Positions 52,827 through 62,660 of a stretch of 64,000 bases of DNA are shown here, piece after piece. The notes beneath the pieces were generated by a model. That model saw nothing but the letters and a program-made list of their open reading frames with translations. It ran no database searches and was not told where the DNA came from. The stretch's first letter is position 1, and the number at the start of each line of letters is the position of its first letter. The stretch is from Marinilabiliaceae bacterium (GTDB lineage: Bacteria > Bacteroidota > Bacteroidia > Bacteroidales > Marinilabiliaceae): assembly GCA_016933045.1 (NCBI GenBank), contig JAFGBR010000020.1, positions 62,001-126,000 on the forward strand, in the 5' to 3' direction. The position numbers were made by a program, and so were the translations under genes.

Positions 52827-52900
52827 GTAGGGTGATAATTATTATAAATGAAGGATTTCAAATATCGTAATGAAAAATTGTTAATCAAAAACAAGGTAAT

Positions 52901-55900
52901 ATGATGATAATGAAAAAAGTTGGATTGTTGCTGTTAGGATTATTGTTTATAGGCAATATTCATGCACAGCGAAAAATGGAAATCTTGGATAGAGGGCTTG
53001 TCGCTCTTAAAACTACTAAAGGTGTTTTTGCAAGTTGGCGTATTCAAGGGTATGAATGGCATGATGTGACATATAACATCTATCGTGATGGTACGAAACT
53101 TAATACAGCACCGTTGGAGGTGTCGAATTTTGAAGACGCAGGAGGAACTACTGCCAGTACATATACTGTCTCGGCAATAGTTGATGGCAAAGAACAGGCT
53201 CAATGTGACGCTGTTAGTGTTATAGCCAAAGATTATTTTGAGATACCCTTAGTGGAACGAGATTCTACATATGGACCAAATGATGCAACAGTTGCTGATT
53301 TAGATGGTGATGGAGAATATGAAATCATAATAAAAAGATTAGGTGGGACCTTGGATGTCGATGAAACCAGATTCTCTTTTTTCGAAGCCTATAAGTTAGA
53401 TGGTACATTGTTGTGGGCTATAGATGTAGGGCCTAATATTACCGATCATGTCGAAACAAATATTGCTGCCTTCGATTTTGATGAAGACGGTAAAGCGGAA
53501 GTGTATATGCGAACATCTGAGGGGACTGTTTTTGGAGATGGTACCAAGATAGGTGATGTCGGCAACGCATTAGGTGACCCTATTCCCGACGGGAAAACCA
53601 ATTATCGAGGTGGAGGTAGTTACATCACCGAAGGACCTGAATTTTTATCTTTGATCAATGGTGAAACCGGAGTTGAAATGGACAGAGTTGACTTTATACG
53701 TCGAGGTTTAGCTATAGATTGGGGTGATGGTTATGGTCATCGATGTAGTAAATACTATTTTGGAGCACCTTATTTAGACGGAAAAAAACCGAGTATAATG
53801 ATAGGGCGTGGTATTTATACTAAAACTGTAATACAAACATTTGATGTTGTAAATAAAAAACTGGTTTTCCGATGGGAATTTAATACTGATGAGAATCCTA
53901 CTTATTTTGGACAGGGAAACCACAACAACCAGGTGGCCGATATCGATTGGGATGGTAAGGATGAAATTATATGGGGAGGATCCATGGCTGTTGATGATGA
54001 TGGTACCGGTCTTTGGAATACGCAGTTAGGTCATGGTGATGCCTTACATATCGGGGACTTTGATCCTTTTAGTAAAGGGCAGGAAGTATGGAAATGTATA
54101 GAAGTGGGCGAAGGTGGCACCATGATGGCTAATGGTATTACCGGTAAAATACAAATTCGTCACCGAACCTTTAAAGACTGCGGCAGATGTATGGCCGGAA
54201 ATGTTACAGAAGATGGCCTTGGTGCTGAAGTTTGGGGTGGTGGACGTCTGTACTCTGCAAGTAGTAAAGATGATCTTTCGGATGGAAGGTATGCCGTTTC
54301 TGAGAATTTTAGAATCTACTGGGATGGTGATCTTCTGGAAGAAATGGTCAATCATAACTGGAATGGTGGTTACAGTGAAGGTACAGTACATAAATTAGAC
54401 AAAGTCTTATTAACCACAACGGATGCATATTCCTGTAACTGGACAAAAGGTACACCTTGTTTACAGGCAGATATTTTTGGAGACTGGAGAGAAGAATTGA
54501 TTTATCGTGGAGCCGGAGACGGTCATATTAGAATTTACTCCACTACTATTCCGACCAAATACAGGAATTATACCTTAATGCACGATCATCAATACCGTCA
54601 GGCTATTGTTTGGCAAATGTGTGGGTATAATCAACCACCACATACCAGTTATTTTCTTGGTGAAAGAGAAGGATGTACCATAGCGCCTCCACCCGTAATG
54701 ACAAATGGTCGATTGGTTTATCAAGGCCCCGGTAATTGGGATTCATCTGCATTAATCTGGAAAAAGGATGGTGAAGTAATGGCTTTTTCAAATGGTACTC
54801 ATGTCAGCTTCGACGGAATGCAAGATACCAACGACAGTATTGCAATCGTAGAAAATGTCAATCCGAATGTATTAACTGTAAATACTCAAGGAAATTATAT
54901 TTTTAGCAGTGAAGGCGGTAAAATAACCGGTAATACCAAGCTGGTTAAGCAAGGTGAAGGATCTTTAAAAGTATATGGCAACCATGACTTTACCGGCATA
55001 ACCAAAGTTTGGGGGGGGGAACTGTCAATTGTGGGAGACATCCCGAATAGCCCAATTTGGATGAACATCAACAGTGAAATGGAATTGTTGGGTAAGGTCA
55101 AGAGCTTAAGTATGCGCTATGGGGCAAAATTATTCGTTGGAGGTGAAAATGTATCGGGAGTTGTAACTATCGGTGATTCGTTGACTTCTGAAGAAAAGGC
55201 ACAATTGGTATTCGATCTATATTCTCCAAACAGCCAATTAAACGACAGTATGGTTATCAACGGGAAACTTAGCCTTGCTGATGGAACTGTAATAGCTGTC
55301 AATCCAAAAATGGAATTAGTTCCCGGGGATTATGTCTTAGCCGTGGTGTCTGGTGAAATAAAAGTCAATACAGTAGCAGTAAAATTTGAAGGAGTACCGG
55401 GTGTACCCTGTAAGTTAAAGATTATTGAGGATAAATTAGTCCTAACAATTGAAGAAATGCGTTCCTCTTCAACAGTTTATTGGAACGGAAATATTTCAAA
55501 TGAATGGGATTTAAACAATACAGAGAATTTCCTGCTTGAAAACAATAATAATGTATTTGCTACCGGAGACAATGTTGTGATAAATGATGATGCGATTGAT
55601 AATACAATTAATATAACAGAAAATATTTATCCGGCATCCATAGAATTTAATAATAATGAAGATTTTGTAATTCAAGGGAAAGGAGCAATTTCTGGAAATA
55701 CTACTCTAACAAAACATGGAAGCGGTACCTTAACGATTAATTCTGTTAATAATTTCACAGGTAAAATGCTGGTCGATGGCGGTATGCTATCAATCAGTAC
55801 GTTTCCAACAGATATGGATGGAAACGGTTCAATAGGTCCAATCTCATCAAATCCGGATTTATTTGAAGTCAATGCAGCTACAATTAATAACGGAATTACT

Positions 55901-57364
55901 ACTGGAGAGACCGCTAGATGTGAACGCGCTTTGAAAATTGGTAATAATGGTGTAACTATAAATACTAATTCAGAACTTCATTGGAATAGTAAAATTACCG
56001 GTGGACGACTCACAAAAACAGGTTCTGGGGAATTGGCACTTAGAGTCGGTAATGACTTTAGTGAACTGGTCATTCAGAAAGGAACGGTTCATTTGACTTC
56101 TGATGAAGGGCTGCCCGGTAAAAAAGTAATTTTCGAAGGAGGGACATTAAAATGTCATGACGATGGTAATTCATATAGTCAGATTACGTTCCCATTAGTG
56201 GTAGAAGCAGGACAGAGAGGAACATTAGAGGTTGATCCAAGATGTGACTACAGAAATACCCTGACAGGTGCCGGTACTCTGAATCTGAATATCCCATGGA
56301 TCAGAACAGATTTTAATGGTGATTGGTCTGAGTTTGCGGGAACCTTAAATATTATGGAAAGTAGTTGGTTTAGGGATTTTAATACATTTGGTTATGGGAA
56401 AGCTAAAATATATTTAGCAGAGGAGGCTGCATATACTGCTATATTCAACCAGTCTGTTAAAATAGGAACATTAACAGGACGTGGAAAAATCGGAGGTGCT
56501 TCAAGCTGGATTATTGGTTCGCGAAATGAAGATTTTACTTTCTCAGGAGTGATTGAAAGCGGCTCGCTCAACAAAGAGGGAACAGGAACAATGTCGCTAA
56601 CCGGAGCAAATACCTATAGTGGTGTAACCTATGTCTCAGATGGTACATTATTGGCATTAAATGGAAGTGGAAGTGCCACAGGAAGTGGAAGTGTATATGT
56701 AAAGAAAGGTGGTTCCTTTGGCGGTTCAGGTTCCATATCCGGGTTAGTTTATGTACAAGCCGGCGGAACACTTTATGGCGGTAATCCTAAATATTACACA
56801 TCGTCTTTATCCGTTAAATCTGTAAATCTACGCAACGATGGGATTTATTATGTCAAAACAAATCCCGCAAATTCTAAATGCAATACAATAAAAGTCGAAG
56901 ATACCTTTAATGCAAATGGGCAGTTGGTAATGAGTGCTGCAGTTGAAGGAGCATATAGCAACGGTCAAAGCTTTAAGATTGTTTCTGCTTCCTCTATTAC
57001 AGGAGCCTTTACTTCGGTTTCGCCAGAAGAGCCTGGAGAAGGGCTAGAGTGGGATTTCAGTGAATTCAATACCTCGGGAATTGTTAAGGTAGCATTGGCT
57101 ACAGGCTTAAGAGAGAACTCGTTAAGAGAAGGATTAAGAGTTTATCCTAACCCAACATCCGGGATATTAAATATCGAATTGGCTTCAGTGACCAAGTCAT
57201 ATACCGTTCAGGTTGTATCCCTCCAAGGAGTCTTATTAGAATCAACCGTAATTAGTGGCTTATCGCAGTTTTCTATAGATATGTCTAAGTATGAAAAGGG
57301 CATCTATTTAGTGAAGATAATAAATCAGGATAGCTCTAATATCACTAAAGTTGTTTTAGAATAA
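52901..57364 (+). CDS. Secreted rhamnogalacturonan lyase (PL11) with autotransporter-type repeats and T9SS tail
   Basis: A 1487-residue exported enzyme; signal MKKVGLLLLGLLFIGNIHAQ starts at codon 4 (52910), with ATG 52901 as the longest start. Residues about 25-610 match PL11 lyases, which cut rhamnogalacturonan-I: GLVALKTTKGVFASWRIQG, DGDGEYEIIIKR, GQGNHNNQVADIDWDG, DIFGDWREELIYR, MHDHQYRQAIVWQ. PL11 enzymes are usually about 600 residues, so this is more than twice as long. The extra part has three autotransporter-associated beta repeats (from about residues 670, 927 and 1215, e.g. LTKHGSGTLTI and LNKEGTGTMSLTGANTYSGVT). The last 75 residues (VYPNPTSGILNIELAS to TKVVLE) are a type A T9SS sorting domain. 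First gene of the pectin run. Confidence 0.93.
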   Translation: MMIMKKVGLLLLGLLFIGNIHAQRKMEILDRGLVALKTTKGVFASWRIQGYEWHDVTYNIYRDGTKLNTAPLEVSNFEDAGGTTASTYTVSAIVDGKEQAQCDAVSVIAKDYFEIPLVERDSTYGPNDATVADLDGDGEYEIIIKRLGGTLDVDETRFSFFEAYKLDGTLLWAIDVGPNITDHVETNIAAFDFDEDGKAEVYMRTSEGTVFGDGTKIGDVGNALGDPIPDGKTNYRGGGSYITEGPEFLSLINGETGVEMDRVDFIRRGLAIDWGDGYGHRCSKYYFGAPYLDGKKPSIMIGRGIYTKTVIQTFDVVNKKLVFRWEFNTDENPTYFGQGNHNNQVADIDWDGKDEIIWGGSMAVDDDGTGLWNTQLGHGDALHIGDFDPFSKGQEVWKCIEVGEGGTMMANGITGKIQIRHRTFKDCGRCMAGNVTEDGLGAEVWGGGRLYSASSKDDLSDGRYAVSENFRIYWDGDLLEEMVNHNWNGGYSEGTVHKLDKVLLTTTDAYSCNWTKGTPCLQADIFGDWREELIYRGAGDGHIRIYSTTIPTKYRNYTLMHDHQYRQAIVWQMCGYNQPPHTSYFLGEREGCTIAPPPVMTNGRLVYQGPGNWDSSALIWKKDGEVMAFSNGTHVSFDGMQDTNDSIAIVENVNPNVLTVNTQGNYIFSSEGGKITGNTKLVKQGEGSLKVYGNHDFTGITKVWGGELSIVGDIPNSPIWMNINSEMELLGKVKSLSMRYGAKLFVGGENVSGVVTIGDSLTSEEKAQLVFDLYSPNSQLNDSMVINGKLSLADGTVIAVNPKMELVPGDYVLAVVSGEIKVNTVAVKFEGVPGVPCKLKIIEDKLVLTIEEMRSSSTVYWNGNISNEWDLNNTENFLLENNNNVFATGDNVVINDDAIDNTINITENIYPASIEFNNNEDFVIQGKGAISGNTTLTKHGSGTLTINSVNNFTGKMLVDGGMLSISTFPTDMDGNGSIGPISSNPDLFEVNAATINNGITTGETARCERALKIGNNGVTINTNSELHWNSKITGGRLTKTGSGELALRVGNDFSELVIQKGTVHLTSDEGLPGKKVIFEGGTLKCHDDGNSYSQITFPLVVEAGQRGTLEVDPRCDYRNTLTGAGTLNLNIPWIRTDFNGDWSEFAGTLNIMESSWFRDFNTFGYGKAKIYLAEEAAYTAIFNQSVKIGTLTGRGKIGGASSWIIGSRNEDFTFSGVIESGSLNKEGTGTMSLTGANTYSGVTYVSDGTLLALNGSGSATGSGSVYVKKGGSFGGSGSISGLVYVQAGGTLYGGNPKYYTSSLSVKSVNLRNDGIYYVKTNPANSKCNTIKVEDTFNANGQLVMSAAVEGAYSNGQSFKIVSASSITGAFTSVSPEEPGEGLEWDFSEFNTSGIVKVALATGLRENSLREGLRVYPNPTSGILNIELASVTKSYTVQVVSLQGVLLESTVISGLSQFSIDMSKYEKGIYLVKIINQDSSNITKVVLE

Positions 57365-57373
57365 CATAAGCAT

Positions 57374-57415
57374 ATAAGGTAGAGATAAAATAGTCAGGTT
57401 TTATCTCTACCTTAT
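57374..57415 (+). terminator. Perfect 17-bp-arm hairpin after the rhamnogalacturonan lyase
   Basis: Arms 57374-57390 (ATAAGGTAGAGATAAAA) and 57399-57415 pair perfectly around the loop TAGTCAGG. It lies 10 bases after the lyase stop. A U-tract is not present, but a hairpin this strong at a gene end should stop or protect the transcript. Confidence 0.7.
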
Positions 57416-57561
57416 AAATTAAGTTTTATCAGAATAGTCGCTATGTCTGCTGTTAATCTGCTGATAGGGAGTGTTTTGTTGAATGATTTGCTGTTAGGGG
57501 AACTACTGCAATATATCAGGGAGTAAATAGAATAAATCAGTTATAATTTAAATATAATATT

Positions 57562-60312
57562 ATGAAAGCGATAAAGATTACACTATTTAGTGCTTTGCTA
57601 TTGTCATTTGGAATCATTTTCTCCAATAATACGCAAGCTCAGACTTACGAGAACGAAGTCCGACAATCTGGAACAAATTATATTTGGCGTGTAAATGGAA
57701 CAGATCAGGGAACAACTTCTGATTTTGGTACGGCTTTTTTTAGCGCAATTGGTAGCGGAAACAGGGATGTACATATTTTATGCAATGGTACACTAAATGG
57801 TTTAATTAAATTACCTGATAATTTAAAAATTGATTTTCACAATCATACACTAATAGCACCTGATGGTGGCTATATCTACCGAGATGGAGGATTCAATATA
57901 ACCATTCAAAATCTGAATACAGTAAATATAAGTATGCGCACAAGTGCATCTAATAGCATTACAGTGAGGAACTTAAACATGAAGAATGGAGGTATGAGAT
58001 TTGATGCTTTCCGGAATAACCCATGGGCGCATCCAGCCATAAAAAATCTTACTTTAAACAATATAACGATTGATAGTTGTGGTGGACACGCTATAGAAAC
58101 CTACAATGTAGATGGCTGTTATATTGACAGTATTAACGTAAGCAATGCGGGAGGTTGTGGCTTGTTACTTAACGCAACACAAAATGGAACTGTAGGTACC
58201 GTTCGAGCCTATAATTGTTGTTATGGTGGCGGTTATGCCGGCTTTCGATTAGCAAATGGATGTGTAAATATTATGGCCGATTCTCTTTTTGCCGAACATT
58301 GTGGTCGAGGATTCTTCATCGTAAAGTCGGGCCCTACCGTTGATTGTCATTTAAACTATGCAAAAGTTATTGATTGTGCTGACAATTGGGGTTGGGGTCG
58401 TGGTGTTTGGCTAGAGAATGCGGTTAACTGTAGTGTTGAATCAGGATGTAGCGACGGTGGGATTAGTTTTAACGGAGAAAACACTTATGCTAATGTTAGC
58501 CCTTCGTGTGATATATTAACTACTTTTCCAACAGGCTCCGCAAATATACCCGATGGTACTATAGTTCAGATAAAAAACAGGGCTACAGGTTTATTACTCG
58601 ACAGTTACGGACAAGCATCAAATGGCGGCATTTTAAAACAAGTAGCCAGTACAAGTACCAGCGATAATTCGAAATGGTTATTGATTAATACGGAAGGTTT
58701 CCACAAAATTCAAAATATCGGTACAAAGTTAATGTTGGATTGTTACGGTTATAGAGAAGATGGTTCAAACGTTTATTTGCACGATGCTTCTTCAAGTCAC
58801 GTAAACGGACAATGGGCATTTGAATTGATTGACAGGGATACCGTTGAAGGAGGTGCCGAGTATTATCGTATTCATAACCATAGTACAGGTTTGTTTATTG
58901 ATGGTTTGGGTAGGACAAGCAATGGGAGTAATGCAGGGCAATTAACCTTTCCTTCAACTACCGATGCTCAATGGGAATTAATACCTGCTACACCGAATAC
59001 AGCAATTAATGCCGCTATCGCGATCAATAGTGGTTCTGATATCATTTATTCTGATTCAGGTGCAGCCATTAACAAGTTAAATTATAAATATATGGGTGTT
59101 TTTAATGATATCGTTTGGTCTGGTGATTCTGATACTGTACCTGATGGTATTGAAGTAAAAACTTCTGGTGGTTATTTAATCATTTCAGGCACACCAACTG
59201 AGACAGGCACTTTCGTATTTAATATAGATATTGATGGTATTAATGGAGGTCGTAATGTTTCTACCAAAGGAAAAATTACGGTTGGAGAACCAACTACAAT
59301 AACTAAACCCACCAATACAGTAACATTTCCTGACGGAATACAAGTGCGTATTAAAAACAGGGGGACAGGGTTATTGCTTGATTCCTATGGAGAAACAGGT
59401 AACGGATTTATTTGCAGACAATCTGAAAGTATCAATAATAATACAAAATGGAAACTGGTTAAATACAATAATTTCTACAAAATAGTAAATGTTGGTTCAG
59501 GCATAATGCTTGATGGATTTGGCTATACCAATAGTGGAGCCAATATGACCATGTACGATGCCAATTCCGGGAGTGATAACGGACTATGGGTATTTGAATT
59601 GCATGAAACAATTGGAGATACAACATATTATCGAATCCAAAACCTCGGCTCAGGTATGTATATCGATGGAATAGGTAGAACAACCATAGGTGACTTTTGT
59701 GGACAAATGGCAAATCCGACAACCGTTAATGGGCAATGGTTATTGATTGCTGACGCCTCGGTCTCATTACTTTCAGGAATTGAAAAACAGTCTGTTGAGA
59801 TAAATGAACATATTTCTACTATAAAATATTCGTATGTTGGTAGTTTTGATACTATTACCTGGACCGGCAGTTCGGATACAATCCCATCAGGTATAAAACT
59901 GGTAGTGAATGCAACAGGTAATAAGATTTTAATATCAGGTAAGCCAACTATTCCAGGTGATTATAACTATACGCTTTATTTTGATGGGCTAAACGGAGGG
60001 CGTAAAACATCGGTTAACGGTACAATAACTGTTACTACTCCAACAGGCCTTTCTCAAAATCCACAAGATGATCAATCTGGTGTAGTGATTTATCCTAACC
60101 CGACCTCAGGCTTAGTAACTATCAATATACCCGAAGGAATCACTGACGGAACCTTGAACATTATGACAATCAACGGTATCCAGATGAAAGCTCTTAAACT
60201 AACAGGGGAGTCTCAGATGAAAATTGATATGTCCGTTTACCCTAAAGGTGTTTATCAGATTTGTTTAATCAATAAGGATAAAACTATAACAGGCAAAGTT
60301 GTTGTGAAATAA
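57562..60312 (+). CDS. Secreted parallel beta-helix protein with two ricin-type domains and T9SS tail
   Basis: A 916-residue exported protein (signal MKAIKITLFSALLLSFG...TQAQ). Residues about 30-315 fit a right-handed beta-helix of the pectate-lyase kind (ITVRNLNMKNGG, LTLNNITIDSCGGHAIET, INVSNAGGCGLLLN). Two ricin-type trefoil domains follow (about 325-480 and 590-745; IVQIKNRATGLLLDSYG and VRIKNRGTGLLLDSYG), each with a small Ig-like domain after it (both contain SDTxPxGI and DGxNGGR blocks). The end (IYPNPTSGLVTINIPEG to GKVVVK) is a T9SS sorting domain. No lyase catalytic Lys/Arg set could be assigned, so it may be a lyase, an epimerase-like or purely binding protein; polygalacturonan is the likely ligand from context. 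Confidence 0.82.
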   Translation: MKAIKITLFSALLLSFGIIFSNNTQAQTYENEVRQSGTNYIWRVNGTDQGTTSDFGTAFFSAIGSGNRDVHILCNGTLNGLIKLPDNLKIDFHNHTLIAPDGGYIYRDGGFNITIQNLNTVNISMRTSASNSITVRNLNMKNGGMRFDAFRNNPWAHPAIKNLTLNNITIDSCGGHAIETYNVDGCYIDSINVSNAGGCGLLLNATQNGTVGTVRAYNCCYGGGYAGFRLANGCVNIMADSLFAEHCGRGFFIVKSGPTVDCHLNYAKVIDCADNWGWGRGVWLENAVNCSVESGCSDGGISFNGENTYANVSPSCDILTTFPTGSANIPDGTIVQIKNRATGLLLDSYGQASNGGILKQVASTSTSDNSKWLLINTEGFHKIQNIGTKLMLDCYGYREDGSNVYLHDASSSHVNGQWAFELIDRDTVEGGAEYYRIHNHSTGLFIDGLGRTSNGSNAGQLTFPSTTDAQWELIPATPNTAINAAIAINSGSDIIYSDSGAAINKLNYKYMGVFNDIVWSGDSDTVPDGIEVKTSGGYLIISGTPTETGTFVFNIDIDGINGGRNVSTKGKITVGEPTTITKPTNTVTFPDGIQVRIKNRGTGLLLDSYGETGNGFICRQSESINNNTKWKLVKYNNFYKIVNVGSGIMLDGFGYTNSGANMTMYDANSGSDNGLWVFELHETIGDTTYYRIQNLGSGMYIDGIGRTTIGDFCGQMANPTTVNGQWLLIADASVSLLSGIEKQSVEINEHISTIKYSYVGSFDTITWTGSSDTIPSGIKLVVNATGNKILISGKPTIPGDYNYTLYFDGLNGGRKTSVNGTITVTTPTGLSQNPQDDQSGVVIYPNPTSGLVTINIPEGITDGTLNIMTINGIQMKALKLTGESQMKIDMSVYPKGVYQICLINKDKTITGKVVVK

Positions 60313-60625
60313 TACCTGTAAAAATGGAAAAACGGGTAGGAACCTGTATTGATTTGATGCGGGTTCCTATCTAAATTCAGAAGTGAGAGACTTATATAAA
60401 TGTTACCGGCAGACGCAGAGAAAGATGAACAGGAAGTTGTGAATTCAAAAGCTAATAACTTGATAACACGAATTAGACTTTCTCAGGGTGTATTAAGGGA
60501 TGTACTCCTGTTGAGATGACCACAAACAAGGCGAGTCCATTAAAATAGTCTTATTACAGGAAATGCAGGGAAGACGCAGTACAGGCTTCTCATAAGAATA
60601 GAATATAAATGATAAACAAAAAATA
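60313..60625. other. Intergenic stretch before the GH43 genes, with a hairpin
   Basis: About 310 bp without a gene. A hairpin at 60337-60369 (TAGGAACCTG / CGGGTTCCTA, one mismatch) lies 24 bases after the beta-helix gene and is its likely terminator. The rest shows no repeat or motif I recognise; the promoter of the following GH43 genes may lie here. Confidence 0.5.
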
Positions 60626-62635
60626 ATGAAGATTAGAAAGAGCTATTTCTTGCTGCTAATCCTTTTGCCGGTATTTGTGCTTGTGTTGGCGAAAGGTGGT
60701 ACCAAAAAGAAAGATTTGGATGCCTATTTGATGGTATATTTTAAAGATGCCACTCATGGTGTACACATAGCTGTGAGTGATGACGGTTACACTTTTACAT
60801 CTGTCAACGATGAAAAGGCAGTCATTGCCGGAGATACCATTGCAGGGCAAAAAGGAATTCGAGATCCGCATATTTATCGTGGACCCGATGATGTGTTTTA
60901 TATGGTTATGACCGATCTCCATATTTTTGGAAAGGCAAAAGGATTTCGTGATACGGACTGGGAACGACCAATGAAAGAGTACGACTGGGGAAATAACCGG
61001 GGCTTTGTTTTAATGAAATCAAAAGATCTTATTCACTGGGAGCATCATACCGTTTATATCGAAGATTTTTATCCAAATCTGAATGTGGGTTGTGCATGGG
61101 CTCCTCAGACTATCTACGATCCGAAAGAGAAGAAAATGATGCTTTATTTTACTATGCGAATAGGGCACGGTTTAACTAAGATGTATTACGCCTATACCAA
61201 TAAGGATTTTACAGGTTTGGTATCGGAGCCCAAGATTTTATTCGACTTCCCTAATCCTGACATACAGGTATTGGATGCCGATATCTGCCCGATGCCTGAC
61301 GGACGTTATTGCATGACTTATGTATCTCAGGAAGGTCCTTGTGGTATAAGGATTGCCTACTCGGATAAAATTAACCGCGATTATACGTTCGAAGACAAAT
61401 TTGTTGATTTTGCAAAAGGATCATGTGAAGCCCCTAATGTATGGAAAAGGAAGGGTGAGGATAAATGGGTGTTGATGTATGATATTTTTAGCCTTAGACC
61501 TCATAACTTCGGATTTGCAGAAACATCCGATTTCAAATCATTTACTGATTTAGGTTATTTCAATGAAGGGCGTATGAAAACAACCAATTTCATTACTCCC
61601 AAGCATGGAGCAGTAATCCAAATTACGAAGAAAGAAGCTGAGCGGTTGAAGAATTACTGGAAAAATCAAAAAACAGAATCTAATTTTACGGCTTACCTGT
61701 TTGCTTATTTCGAAGGAGCTGCAGATAGTCGAAAAAGCGAAGAACAACTGCGTTTTGCATTAAGTAGGGATGCCATTAATTGGACAGCCTTAAATAGTAA
61801 TAACCCGGTGTTGAGCTCAGACGAGATCTCACAAACAGGAGGTATCAGAGATCCTCATATTTTGCGTGGAGAAGATAATGAATCCTATTATATGGTGGCG
61901 ACTGATATGTCAACAGCAAAGAATGGATGGAAATCGAATCCCGGCATTACTATGCTAAAATCAAATGATTTAATAAACTGGAAACATGGTATCGTGGATT
62001 TATCTAGAGATTACCCGGCGACATTTGCAAATGCGTATTGGGTATGGGCACCACAAACCATCTATGATCCGGTAGCTAAAAAATACCTGGTTTACTTTAC
62101 GGTTCGGTTTAAAGATGATGACAAGTTAGATTTTTATTGTGCTTATGCTAATAAAGACTTCTCTGGTTTTGAAAATGAACCAACACTCATGTTTAGTCCT
62201 AAACATGGAGCGATAGATGGAGACATCATTTATAAAGACGGAATTTATCATCTATTTTATAAAGGCAACACAAAAGATGAAAATGGTAAAGAGTTTGAAA
62301 ACGGTATCAAACAGGCAACCGCAACAAGTTTGCAAGGGCCATGGACTGAACATTTCGATTACCTTGATGTGTATCATGGAACACGAACACATGTGGAAGG
62401 CTCCAGTATTTTTAAATTGAATAATTCTGACGAGTACCTATTAATGTATGATTTGTATTCAAGTGGCAGGTATGAGTTTCAGCGAAGTACAGACTTGTAT
62501 CACTTTACCGTTAAGCCGGAATCATTTACCAAAGACTTTCATCCTCGGCATGGTAGTGTCATCAGCTTAACGGAAGAAGAAGTTACCCGAATTAACCAAA
62601 AATGGGGAAATGAAAAAACGATGTCATTGAAATAA
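60626..62635 (+). CDS. Tandem-duplicated GH43-type five-bladed propeller protein
   Basis: A 669-residue exported protein (MKIRKSYFLLLILLPVFVLVLA). It consists of two similar halves (about residues 32-345 and 350-660), each a GH43/arabinanase-type propeller. Both open with the GIRDPHI motif (Asp80 in the first, Asp409 in the second), have the APQTIYDP and YAYTNKDF/YAYANKDFS blocks, and end in a PKHGAVI / PRHGSVI strand. Candidate acids are the Glu in SCEAPNVWK (half 1) and in HVEGSSIFK (half 2). Family members remove arabinose or galactose side chains. Which half is active, and on what, cannot be told; the pectin neighbourhood suggests rhamnogalacturonan-I side chains. Confidence 0.85.
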   Translation: MKIRKSYFLLLILLPVFVLVLAKGGTKKKDLDAYLMVYFKDATHGVHIAVSDDGYTFTSVNDEKAVIAGDTIAGQKGIRDPHIYRGPDDVFYMVMTDLHIFGKAKGFRDTDWERPMKEYDWGNNRGFVLMKSKDLIHWEHHTVYIEDFYPNLNVGCAWAPQTIYDPKEKKMMLYFTMRIGHGLTKMYYAYTNKDFTGLVSEPKILFDFPNPDIQVLDADICPMPDGRYCMTYVSQEGPCGIRIAYSDKINRDYTFEDKFVDFAKGSCEAPNVWKRKGEDKWVLMYDIFSLRPHNFGFAETSDFKSFTDLGYFNEGRMKTTNFITPKHGAVIQITKKEAERLKNYWKNQKTESNFTAYLFAYFEGAADSRKSEEQLRFALSRDAINWTALNSNNPVLSSDEISQTGGIRDPHILRGEDNESYYMVATDMSTAKNGWKSNPGITMLKSNDLINWKHGIVDLSRDYPATFANAYWVWAPQTIYDPVAKKYLVYFTVRFKDDDKLDFYCAYANKDFSGFENEPTLMFSPKHGAIDGDIIYKDGIYHLFYKGNTKDENGKEFENGIKQATATSLQGPWTEHFDYLDVYHGTRTHVEGSSIFKLNNSDEYLLMYDLYSSGRYEFQRSTDLYHFTVKPESFTKDFHPRHGSVISLTEEEVTRINQKWGNEKTMSLK

Positions 62636-62660
62636 TAACATAAAGATTAATAGAAGAGTT

